From Streptomyces sp. Ru62 (GTDB lineage: Bacteria; Actinomycetota; Actinomycetes; Streptomycetales; Streptomycetaceae), in the NCBI RefSeq assembly GCF_002920615.1, contig NZ_PQSU01000013.1:62001-126000 (forward strand): a DNA stretch of 64,000 nucleotides, written 5' to 3'. This document shows positions 20,928-29,485 of this stretch, piece after piece. How positions within the stretch are numbered: position 1 is the stretch's first letter; each line of letters begins with the position of its first letter. The notes below the pieces were generated by a model that did not search any database, was not told the DNA's origin, and saw only the letters and a program-made list of their open reading frames with translations. The position numbers and the translations under genes were made by a program.

Positions 20928-21164
20928 GTGGTTTTGGGGTTCTCGATCGCCCTGATCATCTTCAGCCTGCTGCTGATGCTGCTGGTGCTGATGCACAAGG
21001 GAAAGGGCGGCGGCCTCTCCGACATGTTCGGTGGCGGCATGCAGTCCTCCGTCGGCGGCTCGTCGGTCGCCGAGCGCAACCTCGACCGGATCACCATCGT
21101 GGTCGGCCTGCTGTGGTTCGCGTGCATCATCGTCCTCGGCATGCTGATGAAGACGAACAGCTGA
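20928..21164 (+). CDS. secG: Preprotein translocase subunit SecG
   Basis: 78 aa membrane protein with two transmembrane helices (about 3-22 and 53-72) and the conserved cytoplasmic loop KGKGGGLSDMFGGGM between them. It is the non-essential third subunit of the SecYEG channel. Start GTG 20928 has GAGGAA upstream and gives the usual MVLGFSIALIIF N-terminus; the longer open frame from 20862 adds residues not found in SecG. Its place after tpiA is conserved widely in actinobacteria. Confidence 0.95.
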   Translation: MVLGFSIALIIFSLLLMLLVLMHKGKGGGLSDMFGGGMQSSVGGSSVAERNLDRITIVVGLLWFACIIVLGMLMKTNS

Positions 21165-21190
21165 CACGCGAACAGCACATTCCGCACGTA

Positions 21191-21239
21191 AAGCCCCATG
21201 TTCGGTACGCGCTCGTGAGCGCGGCCTATCATGGGGCTT
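21191..21239 (+). terminator. Terminator of secG
   Basis: Perfect 10-bp outer stem (21191-21200 with 21230-21239) enclosing a second GC hairpin (GCGCTC with GAGCGC at 21209-21222). It starts 26 bases after secG. Confidence 0.75.
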
Positions 21240-21313
21240 GCGTCTGGGTGTGGGGGCCGGTAACTCCAATCACTGGACGCGCGTTGGGCCTTACGTAGAC
21301 TGAGGCGCTCGCA

Positions 21314-21340
21314 GCGAAGCGAAACGCCGACTCGCTTCGC
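21314..21340 (+). promoter_or_regulatory. Hairpin in the leader of the RbpA-family gene
   Basis: Perfect 9-bp stem, GCGAAGCGA (21314-21322) with TCGCTTCGC (21332-21340), loop of 9, ending 27 bases before the GTG start. It lies too close to the start to be a terminator of secG, so it may affect mRNA stability or translation. Confidence 0.5.
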
Positions 21341-21367
21341 GGCACCATCACGCAGGGAGTTACGACC

Positions 21368-21703
21368 GTGGCAAGTGGCAACGCGATCCGAGGAAGCCGG
21401 GTCGGGGCGGGGCCGATGGGCGAGGCCGAGCGCGGCGAGTCCGCGCCGCGTCTGCGCATCTCCTTCTGGTGCTCCAACGGGCACGAGACGCAGCCCAGCT
21501 TCGCCAGCGACGCGCAGGTTCCCGAGACCTGGGACTGCCCGCGCTGCGGCTTCCCGGCCGGCCAGGACCGGGACAACCCGCCGGACCCGCCGCGCACCGA
21601 GCCGTACAAGACGCACCTGGCGTATGTGCGGGAGCGGCGCAGCGACGCGGACGGTGAGGCGATCCTCGCCGAGGCGCTCGCGAAACTGCGAGGCGAGATC
21701 TAG
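21368..21703 (+). CDS. rbpA: RNA polymerase-binding protein, RbpA family
   Basis: 111 aa. RbpA fold: a zinc-binding core (FWCSNGHETQPSFASDAQVPETWDC, then PRCG) with the Cys/His pattern C-x3-H ... C-x2-C, then a basic linker and a C-terminal helix (THLAYVRERRSDADGEAILAEALAKL) corresponding to the sigma-interacting region. RbpA proteins bind RNA polymerase and principal sigma factors and help open-complex formation. Streptomyces has a second, less studied paralogue (RbpB) next to secG; by position and sequence this copy is probably that paralogue. Start GTG 21368 has GGGAG upstream. Confidence 0.85.
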   Translation: MASGNAIRGSRVGAGPMGEAERGESAPRLRISFWCSNGHETQPSFASDAQVPETWDCPRCGFPAGQDRDNPPDPPRTEPYKTHLAYVRERRSDADGEAILAEALAKLRGEI

Positions 21704-21822
21704 GAGTTGTGACCGGCCGGGTGCCCGCGGGCGCCTGGCCGGAGCCGTTTCCCCCGCCGCCGACGGCCGTTGTCAGTGGTGCCCTCTACGGTGTGTGCAT
21801 CGGCGCATCATGGGGGGCGAGC

Positions 21823-23091
21823 GTGGCTGTGGTCGGGACGGCGAGCGGGGGCACCCCCGCCTGGCGCGGTGGATTCGGCCGGCTGTGGACGGCCGCCGTG
21901 GTCTCCCGGTTCGGTGACGCGCTGCGCACGTCCGCGCTGCCGTTGCTCGCCGTGAGCCTCACCGACGAGCCCTTCGCCATCGCCTCCGTCACCGCCTGCG
22001 GCTATCTGCCCTGGCTGCTGTTCGGGCTGCTCGGCGGTGCTGTGGCGGACCGCGTCGACCAGCGGCGGGCGATGTGGCTCGTGGACACGGTGCGGGGTCT
22101 GCTCGTCGCCGGTTTCACCGTCGCCGTGGGCCTCGGGTACGCCTCCGTACCCCTGCTGATCGCCCTCGCCTTCTCCCTCACCGCACTCCAGACGCTCTTC
22201 GACAACGCCTCCACGGCCCTGTTGCCCTCCCTGGTGGACCAGGGCGCACTGGGCAGCGCGAACGCCCGGCTGATGACCGGTCAGCAGCTCGCCGGTGGAC
22301 TGCTCGCGGGCCCGTTCGTGCCGCTGTTGCTGGCGGCCGGGGCGTTCACGCCGTTCGCGGTGGACGCGGGCACGTACCTGGTGGCCGCCGCGCTCGTGGC
22401 GTCCCTGCGGATACGGCCGCCGAAGCGGGTGCCCCGCCCGGCCGGTGGGAGCCTGCGCACGGAGATCGGGGAGGGCCTGCGCGCGTTGTGGCGCGACCGG
22501 GTGCTCCGCGCGGTCTGTGTGGCCACACTGCTGTGCAACATCGGCATGGGCGCCCTGATCGCCACGCTGGCGCTGCACGTCACCCGCTGGCTGCACGCGG
22601 GCGACACCGGCTACGTCGCCGCCATGACGGCGTACTCGGCCGGCAGCCTGGCCGGCGGTCTCGTCGCCCAGCGGATCGCGTGCCGCACCGGCCGGGTGCG
22701 GGCCCTGCTGCTCGGCGGCACGCTCCAGACGGGCGCGCTGCTGCTCATCGGCTCCGTGCGGCACGTGCCCGCGCTGGTGGCCGGGATGCTGCTGCTCGGC
22801 GCGATGAACATGGTCTGGAACGTCAACCAGGTCACCCTGATGCAGCAGCGCAGCCCCGAGTCCATGCCGGGCCGCATCGCCTCGGCCTTCCGTACGGCCT
22901 CCACCTCCGGTGCCCCGCTCGGCGCGTTCCTCGGCGGGGCCGTGGCCGGGCTGTACGGCCTCAACGCGCCCGCCCTGCTCGCGGCCGCCCTGTTCGCCTC
23001 GGCCGTCATCGCGCTGATACCGGGAGGCGAGCCCGACGTATCCGTCGTGTCCCGTGCGGACAGCGTCTCCACCGCTCGTCCCGCGCCCTGA
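21823..23091 (+). CDS. MFS transporter (DHA3-like exporter)
   Basis: 422 aa with about 12 hydrophobic segments. The loop GGAVADRVDQRRAMWLVD between TM2 and TM3 is the MFS motif A, typical of DHA3-type drug or macrolide exporters. Start GTG 21823 is chosen because a G run ends six bases upstream and the protein then begins about 20 residues before TM1. An alternative GTG at 21709 would add 38 residues, but its ribosome site is only 2 bases away. It lies 119 bases after the RbpA-family gene. The substrate is unknown. Confidence 0.8.
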   Translation: MAVVGTASGGTPAWRGGFGRLWTAAVVSRFGDALRTSALPLLAVSLTDEPFAIASVTACGYLPWLLFGLLGGAVADRVDQRRAMWLVDTVRGLLVAGFTVAVGLGYASVPLLIALAFSLTALQTLFDNASTALLPSLVDQGALGSANARLMTGQQLAGGLLAGPFVPLLLAAGAFTPFAVDAGTYLVAAALVASLRIRPPKRVPRPAGGSLRTEIGEGLRALWRDRVLRAVCVATLLCNIGMGALIATLALHVTRWLHAGDTGYVAAMTAYSAGSLAGGLVAQRIACRTGRVRALLLGGTLQTGALLLIGSVRHVPALVAGMLLLGAMNMVWNVNQVTLMQQRSPESMPGRIASAFRTASTSGAPLGAFLGGAVAGLYGLNAPALLAAALFASAVIALIPGGEPDVSVVSRADSVSTARPAP

Positions 23092-23143
23092 TCAACTAGG
23101 TTGGAACGGCTGGGACAGGCACGAAAGAAGGCGGAAGTCGGAC

Positions 23144-24796
23144 ATGAACGCAGACGGCCGTACCAGGCTCAACCAGACGCCCGAATGGACCGCACTCGCC
23201 AAGCACCGGGAGGAGCTGGCGGACACCCACCTCCGGGACCTGTTCGCCGCCGATCCGGCGCGCGGCACCGGGTACACGCTCCAGGTCGGCGACCTGTACA
23301 TCGACTACTCGAAGCACCTGGTCACCGACGAGACCCTGCGCCTGCTGCGCGAGCTGGCCGCGGCGACGGACGTCTTCGGCCTCCGGGACGCCATGTTCCG
23401 CGGCGAGAAGATCAACGTCACCGAGAACCGGGCGGTGCTGCACACCGCGCTGCGTGCCCCGCGCGACGCGGTCGTCGAGGTCGACGGCGAGAACGTGGTC
23501 CCGGCCGTGCACGCCGTGCTCGACAAGATGGCCGGCTTCGCCGAGCGGATCCGCTCCGGCGAGTGGACCGGTCACACCGGCAAGCGCATCAAGAACGTGA
23601 TCAACGTCGGCATCGGCGGCTCCGACCTCGGGCCCGCGATGGCCTACGAGGTGCTGCGCTGCTTCACCGACCGCGACCTCACGGTCCGCTTCGTCTCCAA
23701 CGTGGACGGCGCCGACCTGCACGAGGCCACCCGGGACCTCGACCCGGCGGAGACGCTGTTCATCATCGCCTCCAAGACCTTCACCACCATCGAGACCATC
23801 ACCAACGCCACCTCGGCGCGGACGTGGCTGCTGGCCGCGCTCGGTGACGAGGCCGCCGTGGCCAAGCACTTCGTGGCGCTGTCCACGAACGCGGAGAAGG
23901 TCGCCGAGTTCGGCATCGACACGGCCAACATGTTCGAGTTCTGGGACTGGGTCGGCGGCCGGTACTCGTACGACTCCGCGATCGGCCTCTCCCTGATGAT
24001 CGCCATCGGCCCGGACCGCTTCCGCGAGATGCTGGACGGCTTCCGGATCGTCGACGACCACTTCCGCACCGCGCCCGCCGAGGCCAACGCCCCGCTGCTG
24101 CTGGGCCTGCTGGGCATCTGGTACGACAACTTCCACGACGCCCAGTCCCACGCCGTGCTGCCGTACAGCCACTACCTCTCCAAGTTCACCGCCTACCTCC
24201 AGCAGCTCGACATGGAGTCCAACGGCAAGTACGTCGCCCGCGACGGCAAGCAGGTGGAGTGGCAGACCGGGCCGGTCGTGTGGGGCACGCCCGGCACCAA
24301 CGGGCAGCACGCCTACTACCAGTTGATCCACCAGGGCACCAAGCTGATCCCGGCCGACTTCATCGGCTTCGCCCGGCCGGTCGCCGAGCTGAGCGAGGAA
24401 CTCAAGGCCCAGCACGACCTGTTGATGGCCAACTTCTTCGCCCAGACCCAGGCGCTCGCCTTCGGCAAGAGTGCCGAGGAGGTCCGCGCGGAGGGGGTGG
24501 CCGAGGAGCTGGTCCCGCACAAGACCTTCCAGGGCAACCGGCCGACCACGACGATCCTCGCCCGTGAGCTGACCCCGTCCGTCCTCGGCCAGCTGATCGC
24601 CCTCTACGAGCACAAGGTGTTCGTGCAGGGCGCGGTGTGGAACATCGACTCCTTCGACCAGTGGGGCGTGGAGCTGGGCAAGGTGCTCGCCAAGCGCGTC
24701 GAGCCCGCGCTCACCGAGGGCGCCGACGTACCCGGCCTGGACGCGTCGACGAAGGCGCTGGTCGCCACGTACCGGGAACTGCGCGGCCGGAGCTGA
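23144..24796 (+). CDS. pgi: Glucose-6-phosphate isomerase
   Basis: 550 aa. Both PGI signatures are intact: NVGIGGSDLGPAMAYEVL, and the later motif around GQHAYYQLIHQG. The C-terminal NIDSFDQWGVELGK is also conserved. It interconverts glucose-6-phosphate and fructose-6-phosphate, linking the glycolytic block upstream with the pentose phosphate operon at 36-43 kb. Start ATG 23144 gives MNADGRTRLNQTPEW; the open frame from 23054 overlaps the MFS gene and lacks homology. A terminator follows. Confidence 0.97.
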   Translation: MNADGRTRLNQTPEWTALAKHREELADTHLRDLFAADPARGTGYTLQVGDLYIDYSKHLVTDETLRLLRELAAATDVFGLRDAMFRGEKINVTENRAVLHTALRAPRDAVVEVDGENVVPAVHAVLDKMAGFAERIRSGEWTGHTGKRIKNVINVGIGGSDLGPAMAYEVLRCFTDRDLTVRFVSNVDGADLHEATRDLDPAETLFIIASKTFTTIETITNATSARTWLLAALGDEAAVAKHFVALSTNAEKVAEFGIDTANMFEFWDWVGGRYSYDSAIGLSLMIAIGPDRFREMLDGFRIVDDHFRTAPAEANAPLLLGLLGIWYDNFHDAQSHAVLPYSHYLSKFTAYLQQLDMESNGKYVARDGKQVEWQTGPVVWGTPGTNGQHAYYQLIHQGTKLIPADFIGFARPVAELSEELKAQHDLLMANFFAQTQALAFGKSAEEVRAEGVAEELVPHKTFQGNRPTTTILARELTPSVLGQLIALYEHKVFVQGAVWNIDSFDQWGVELGKVLAKRVEPALTEGADVPGLDASTKALVATYRELRGRS

Positions 24797-24810
24797 TCCG
24801 CGGCCGGCGC

Positions 24811-24845
24811 CGGCCCCCGGCCGAGCAGGTCCCGGCCGGGGGCCG
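24811..24845 (+). terminator. Terminator of pgi
   Basis: Perfect 13-bp all-GC stem (24811-24823 with 24833-24845) and a 9-base loop, 15 bases after the pgi stop. Confidence 0.85.
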
Positions 24846-24918
24846 CAGCGGCGACATGCCTGCGCGTCCTGCCGTGCCCGTGCCCTAGGGTTCCGTTGGA
24901 CCAGGGGAGGGATGGCGC

Positions 24919-25716
24919 ATGGTGCGCAGGGTGTTGGCCACGGCGGTCGCGGTGGCCGTGGCGGGGGTGTCGGCGGTGGGCTGCGACAGCGGACAGCAGC
25001 CGGCCGGGGCGAAGAGCGGACGGCAGCCGGCCGAGTCGAGGAGCGGCCGGCCGGACGCCACGGCGAAGGCCGCGCCGTACACCCGGCTGGCGGATCTTCC
25101 GGAGCGGCTGGGGAACGACGGCACGACCATCATGGTCGGGGACGAGGCCGCCCCGCTGACCGTGCACCTGTACGAGGACCCGCGGTGCCCGGTGTGCAAG
25201 AGGTTCGAGACCACCGGTGGTGCCCCCGAACTGCGTGAGGCGACCATCCGGCGTGAGGCGAAGACCCAGTACACCCTGGCTTCCTTCCTGGACGACCGGC
25301 TCGGCGGCGCGGGGTCCCGCAGGGCGGTGAACGCCCTGCGGGCCGCGCTGGACAAGGGGAAGTTCGCCGAGTACCACGACGTGCTCTACGCCCACCAGCC
25401 CGCCGAGAGCGTCGACGGATTCACCGACGCCTACCTGCTCAAGCTGGCCGGACGGGTCCCGGGGCTGCGCGGGCCGGACTTCGACGCGGCCGTCAAGACC
25501 ATGAAGTACCGGACGTTCGTGACCAACAGCGAGGACGCGTACGAGCGGGCGGGCAGGCCGCGGGAGCCCGAGGGTCCCGGCACCCCCACCGCCGAGATCA
25601 ATGACGTACGCATCCCGGCGCGGTACAACGGCCTGCTGTTCGACGGGACGGTCTTCGACGGCCTGCTGAAGAAGATCCGCGAAGACCCCGGGAGCTGGCG
25701 GGCCGTCTCCCCCTGA
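24919..25716 (+). CDS. DsbA/thioredoxin-like lipoprotein
   Basis: 265 aa. A signal peptide ends in the lipobox VSAVGC, so it is probably lipid-anchored outside the cell. After a low-complexity linker the protein has a Thioredoxin_4/DsbA-type domain with the active-site CPVC in YEDPRCPVCKRFE and a following helical insertion. It probably makes, breaks or isomerises disulfides in exported proteins; direction and partner are not deducible. Start ATG 24919 has GGGGAGG 8 bases upstream. The linker contains a 27-base direct repeat, and the stop codon is part of a second duplication. It is convergent with the FtsX-type permease. Confidence 0.87.
   Translation: MVRRVLATAVAVAVAGVSAVGCDSGQQPAGAKSGRQPAESRSGRPDATAKAAPYTRLADLPERLGNDGTTIMVGDEAAPLTVHLYEDPRCPVCKRFETTGGAPELREATIRREAKTQYTLASFLDDRLGGAGSRRAVNALRAALDKGKFAEYHDVLYAHQPAESVDGFTDAYLLKLAGRVPGLRGPDFDAAVKTMKYRTFVTNSEDAYERAGRPREPEGPGTPTAEINDVRIPARYNGLLFDGTVFDGLLKKIREDPGSWRAVSP
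24988..25041 (+). repeat. In-frame 27-bp direct repeat in the DsbA-like gene
   Basis: Two units (24988-25014, 25015-25041), both starting AGCGGAC and sharing CAGCCGGCCG, encode SGQQPAGAK and SGRQPAESR. A third partial copy (AGCGGCCGGCC) starts at 25042. They form the linker after the lipobox. Confidence 0.75.
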
Positions 25717-25784
25717 AAACGGCTGGGGCTCCCGAACAGGCTCGGGCCCTGAAAACGCTGGGGCGCTAGAACAGGCTCCGGCCC
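25714..25784 (+). repeat. 35/36-bp tandem duplication at a stop codon
   Basis: Two imperfect copies (25714-25749, 25750-25784), each starting TGAAAACG and sharing GAACAGGCTC and CGGCCC-like ends. The first TGA is the stop codon of the DsbA-like gene. The array fills most of the 77-base gap to the convergent permease gene. Confidence 0.75.
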
Positions 25785-25793
25785 CGTGCCGGC

Positions 25794-28094
25794 TCAGGCG
25801 ACCGCGCTCAGCGTGTCCGCGAGGCGCCGGCGGGCCGCGCGGGACGCGGGCAGGGTGGCCAGGGCCGCCGCGCCCACCACGGCCGCCGAACCCAGGAGGA
25901 GAAGCAGGCCGGGGGAGGGGGACTGGGCGATTCCGGCGCCGATGCCGCTGGAGCCGCCCTGGGCGTCGATCAGCCGGCGGGCCAGCGGCAGCCCCAGCGC
26001 CGTACCGGCGACGGCCGCCGCCAGGGCCGTACAGCTCGTCGCCGTGACGGTGATCGCGGTGATCTGCCGTGGCGACATGCCGATCGCCCGGAGCGCCAGC
26101 ACGTCCCGTTCGCCCTCGCGGACGCTGCCGCCGATCGCGGTGAGCAGTTCCACCAGCCCGATCAGGGCCAGGACGGCGATCAGCCCGGCGACGACACCGC
26201 GCAGCGGCGACAGCCCGTCGGCGGGGTTCGTCACGGGATGCACCTCCAGGTGGCCGTGGCCGGCCGAGGCGAGGGCGGCGGCCACGCGGTGCGGGTCCGC
26301 ACCCGGCCGCAGCCGCAGCTCGTAGAAGGCCGGGGACAGCTCGGGATCGTTCTCCCGGAGCGTGTCCAGGGAGGTGGTGACGACCCGCCCGGCGTTGCGC
26401 GGTTCGAGGGCGCGGCCCACGATGTGCAGGATCTGCGGCCGGTCGCCCACCGTCATCCGCACCCAGTCGCCGACCCGCGCGTCCAGCAGGTCGAGCAGGC
26501 CCTGGCCGGCCACCGCCTCGTCCGGTCCGCGTGCGGCGCGGCCCTCGGCGAGGGCGTACGGGTAGGGCTCGGCGCGGGTGCCGACACCGCGCAGAGCGAT
26601 GGTCCCGGTCTGGCCGGGGACCAGCGCGGCCACCTCGACGCCCGGATAGGCGGCGGCGACCCGGGAGTCCTGGGCCAGTACGGCCCGTACCCCGGCTGCG
26701 CCCAGGGCGCCGTCCGAGCGGACCGTGAGTGCCGTCGGCAGGCCCACCCGCTCGGGGCTGCTGTGGAAGCGGTCGATCGTCGTCCAGGCGCTGAGCGCCA
26801 CCACGATGAGCAGCAGCGGCAGCGTCAGCCGGGCCACGGTCGCCAGTGACCGGCCGCGGCCCGCGAACGCCTTGTGGCAGCCGAGGACCAGCGCGGCCGG
26901 CAGCCGCAGCCCGAGCGCCCGCCGGGCCGCCCCGCTCAGCCGCCCGCCCGCCGGCGCGGCCGGGCGCGGCACCGGCACCGGTGGCACCCGCCCCGCCCGC
27001 CAGGCCGCGAGCCCCGTGGTCAGGCCGATGAACAGCACCGCGCCCGCCGGTACCGCACACAGCACCAGGGTGTGCCCGGGCAGCCCCTGCCACACACCCA
27101 CCGCGTCACCGAGCCGCCCCGGGACCCGGTTGCCCAGCCCCTCGGTGAGCGCGGCCGCGGCCACCGCGCCGAGCAGCGCGTACGCCAGGTGCTGGAGCAG
27201 GAAGATCCGTACGACCTGGCCGGGCGTGAAGCCGATCGCCTTCAGCACCGACAGGTCCCGCAGGTGCCCGCGGATACGGGTCGCGATGGCGCCGTGCACC
27301 GCGAACCCGGCGGCGATGAGGGCGCCCAGACCGAACAGCCCGAGCACCTGGCCGAGCAGCCGGTTGTCGCCCTGTGCCTCGGCACGGGCCTGCTGCCAGG
27401 TGGAGACCTCGCCGACCGCGCCGGCGCCCAGCACGGTGACGGCGCGCTGGACGGCGTAGTCGGTGTCGGACGGATCGCCGAGCCGCAGCCCGATGACCTG
27501 GCCGGCCGGGGCCCGCACGGCGGACGGCAGCGCCCACACCAGTCCGGTCTGCTCACCGGGGCGGTACGGGGGTTCGGCGCTGTCCGCGATGCCCTCGACG
27601 GTGAGGGTGCGGGCCGTGCCGGGCAGCGTCAGGGTGTCGCCGGGCTCGGCCAGCAGGGCCCGGGCCAGGCTGCTCTCCAGCACCACGCCGTCCGGCGCGG
27701 CCGGATCCAGCCAGTGCCCGGCGGTGAGCAGGGGCCGGCCGACGGAGGGCAGGTCAGGGGTGGCGCGCAGTTCCACGGAGGCGCGGGTGCCGCGGGCGGC
27801 GACGGTGGCGGCCTCGGCGCGGTAGGGGCCGGCGACGGCGGTGACGCCGTCCAGCCGGGCCAGTGCGCGGGCGTCGGCGGACGGCGCGGTGTGCAGCCAG
27901 ACGTGGGCGCCGCGCGCCTCGGCGAAGGTCCGCTGCCAGGGGTTCGTGGCGTAGCCGAACAGGGCGGCGGCGAGCAGCAGCGAGGCGACGACGCCGGCGG
28001 TGGCCAGCACCAGGAACAGCGCCTCGCCGCGGTGGGTGCGCAGGTCGGAGTGCGCCCAGCGCAGGGTGGCCCGCACGTCCGTCAGGTCCAGCAC
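25794..28094 (-). CDS. ABC transporter permease, FtsX/MacB-like
   Basis: 766 aa. It has the duplicated FtsX layout: an N-terminal TM (about 26-48) and a large extracytoplasmic domain, then three TMs around 250-370 (FGLGALIAAGFAVHGAIATRIRGHLRDLSVLKAIGFTPGQV), then a second TM plus extracytoplasmic domain, and a final three-TM block near 640-755 with DVLALRAIGMSPRQI. Such permeases work mechanically on lipids, peptides or lipoproteins rather than as ordinary importers. Start GTG 28094 lies 2 bases after the ATPase stop, so the two genes form one transporter. The padR-ATPase-permease arrangement is a common drug- or stress-responsive unit. Confidence 0.88.
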   Translation of the reverse strand: MLDLTDVRATLRWAHSDLRTHRGEALFLVLATAGVVASLLLAAALFGYATNPWQRTFAEARGAHVWLHTAPSADARALARLDGVTAVAGPYRAEAATVAARGTRASVELRATPDLPSVGRPLLTAGHWLDPAAPDGVVLESSLARALLAEPGDTLTLPGTARTLTVEGIADSAEPPYRPGEQTGLVWALPSAVRAPAGQVIGLRLGDPSDTDYAVQRAVTVLGAGAVGEVSTWQQARAEAQGDNRLLGQVLGLFGLGALIAAGFAVHGAIATRIRGHLRDLSVLKAIGFTPGQVVRIFLLQHLAYALLGAVAAAALTEGLGNRVPGRLGDAVGVWQGLPGHTLVLCAVPAGAVLFIGLTTGLAAWRAGRVPPVPVPRPAAPAGGRLSGAARRALGLRLPAALVLGCHKAFAGRGRSLATVARLTLPLLLIVVALSAWTTIDRFHSSPERVGLPTALTVRSDGALGAAGVRAVLAQDSRVAAAYPGVEVAALVPGQTGTIALRGVGTRAEPYPYALAEGRAARGPDEAVAGQGLLDLLDARVGDWVRMTVGDRPQILHIVGRALEPRNAGRVVTTSLDTLRENDPELSPAFYELRLRPGADPHRVAAALASAGHGHLEVHPVTNPADGLSPLRGVVAGLIAVLALIGLVELLTAIGGSVREGERDVLALRAIGMSPRQITAITVTATSCTALAAAVAGTALGLPLARRLIDAQGGSSGIGAGIAQSPSPGLLLLLGSAAVVGAAALATLPASRAARRRLADTLSAVA

Positions 28095-28096
28095 GG

Positions 28097-28849
28097 TCAG
28101 TCCCTCAGCTCCAGCACGCCGGAGATGCCGCTCCGCCGGGGCGGCGGCGTGCCGTCCAGGGTCGCGTCGTCGGCGATGCGGCCGTCGAAGAAGCTGATCA
28201 CGCGGTCGGCGGCGCTGGCCAGCCGGGCGTCGTGGGTGACCAGCACGATGGTCTGGCCGCGCCCGTGGAAGCGGGACAGCAGCCGCATCACCTCACGGGT
28301 GCCCTTGCTGTCCAGGCTGCCGGCCGGCTCGTCCGCGAGCAGCAGCGGCGGATGGTTGACCAGCGCCCGGGCGAGCGCGACCCGCTGCTGCTCACCGCCG
28401 GACAGCTCACCCGGCATGCTGCGCTCCTTGCCCTCCAGACCCAGCTCGGCGAGCAGCGCCTCCCGCTCGGCGCGGGCCTTCTTCGGCGGGACGCCGGCCA
28501 GCAGCGCGGGCAGCTCCACGTTGTCGGCGACCGACAGGTTCGACACCAGGTTGAAGAACTGGAAGACGATCCCGATGGCCTTCCTGCGCTCCACCGCCCA
28601 GCGGGCCTCGCTGAAGGAGTCCGTGCACCGGCCGTCGAGCCAGACACTGCCCGCGTCCGGCCGCTGGAGCCCGCCGAGCAGGTGCAGCAGCGTGGACTTG
28701 CCCGCGCCGGACGGCCCGGTGATCGCGACGAACTCGCCGCGGGCCACGGCGAGGTCGACCCCGCGCACGGCGTGCGCGGGCGCGCCCTCGCCGTGGTGGG
28801 TCTTCACCAGCCCCTCGGCTCGCAGCACCGGAGCGTGGCCGTCACTCAC
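28097..28849 (-). CDS. ABC transporter ATP-binding protein, LolD/MacB type
   Basis: 250 aa. Walker A GPSGAGKST, Q-loop FQFFNLVSNLSVADNVELP, signature LSGGEQQRVALARAL, Walker B LLLADEPAGSLD, and the H-loop LVTHDARLA are all present. It powers the FtsX-type permease encoded 2 bases downstream. Start GTG 28849 is chosen because it overlaps the padR stop by 4 bases (GTGA), giving translational coupling; the open frame to 28876 would run further into padR. Confidence 0.92.
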   Translation of the reverse strand: MSDGHAPVLRAEGLVKTHHGEGAPAHAVRGVDLAVARGEFVAITGPSGAGKSTLLHLLGGLQRPDAGSVWLDGRCTDSFSEARWAVERRKAIGIVFQFFNLVSNLSVADNVELPALLAGVPPKKARAEREALLAELGLEGKERSMPGELSGGEQQRVALARALVNHPPLLLADEPAGSLDSKGTREVMRLLSRFHGRGQTIVLVTHDARLASAADRVISFFDGRIADDATLDGTPPPRRSGISGVLELRD

Positions 28850-29361
28850 TCCCGATCCTCCAGTTCCTCCTGGCACCGCTCCAGCCAGTCGAGGTCGGCC
28901 TGGAGGTGCAGCATCGCGCCCTCGATCAGCAGCTGGGCGATTCGGTTGTCCCGGCTCTCGGCCGCGGCCAGTTTCGACAGGTTGCGCATGGTGTTGAGGT
29001 ACTGGCGCCGCTGCCGGTTGATGAGGGCGATCTGGTCGGCGAGACCGGTCTGCGGGGCGAGGGCGAGCTTCATGAAGAACTCGTCCCGCACCCGCGGCTC
29101 GTCCTCGGTCTCCTCGAACCAGGCGAGCAGCGCCTCGCGCCCGGCGTCGGTGAGGTGGTAGACCTTCTTGTTGGGCCGGCTGGACTGCTCGACGTCCTCG
29201 CCCTCGATCAGCCCGGTCTTCTCCAGGCGGCCGAGGGTGACGTAGATCTGGCCGACGTTCGGCTGAGGGTACGCGGCGCCCAGCAGTTGCTCAAGGTCCT
29301 GCTTCAGCTCGTAGCCGTGGGCCGGGCCGCGGGCGAGGAGTGCCAGGAGGGGCAGACGCAC
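28846..29361 (-). CDS. PadR-family transcriptional regulator
   Basis: 171 aa. It has an N-terminal winged helix (LLALLARGPAHGYELKQDLEQ, then PNVGQIYVTLGRLEKTGLI) and the Vir-like C-terminal helical dimerisation domain. It is the first gene of padR-ATPase-permease. The start is GTG 29361 with AGGAGG about 10 bases upstream. PadR proteins normally repress their own operon until an inducer binds. An inverted repeat typical of a repressor site lies 51 bases upstream of the start and recurs at two more places up to 30912, so the regulon may also include the solute-binding protein and sugar operon downstream. Confidence 0.9.
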   Translation of the reverse strand: MRLPLLALLARGPAHGYELKQDLEQLLGAAYPQPNVGQIYVTLGRLEKTGLIEGEDVEQSSRPNKKVYHLTDAGREALLAWFEETEDEPRVRDEFFMKLALAPQTGLADQIALINRQRRQYLNTMRNLSKLAAAESRDNRIAQLLIEGAMLHLQADLDWLERCQEELEDRE

Positions 29362-29412
29362 TCGTGCTGTCCTCCTGTCTGCTCCATGTGCTCCAGGCCC
29401 TAGTATCGCGCA

Positions 29413-29425
29413 TACCTAACAGGTA
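29413..29425. promoter_or_regulatory. Putative PadR operator, site 1
   Basis: TACCTAACAGGTA, extended by one pair on each side (ATACCT...AGGTAT, 29412-29426), in the divergent region between padR and the orphan solute-binding protein gene. It is the best-formed of three copies in 1.5 kb. Assignment to the adjacent PadR protein is inference from position. Confidence 0.65.
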
Positions 29426-29485
29426 TACATGGCCTCTGTCCCCGGGCGAGGGTGCCCGCGGTGCCGGGTGTACAGGGAGGAACCT

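Noticed and set aside
21709..21822. Longer N-terminus of the MFS transporter from GTG 21709
   Set aside because: The ribosome site is only 2 bases from that codon and the extra 38 residues are not transporter-like; GTG 21823 has a better-spaced purine run.
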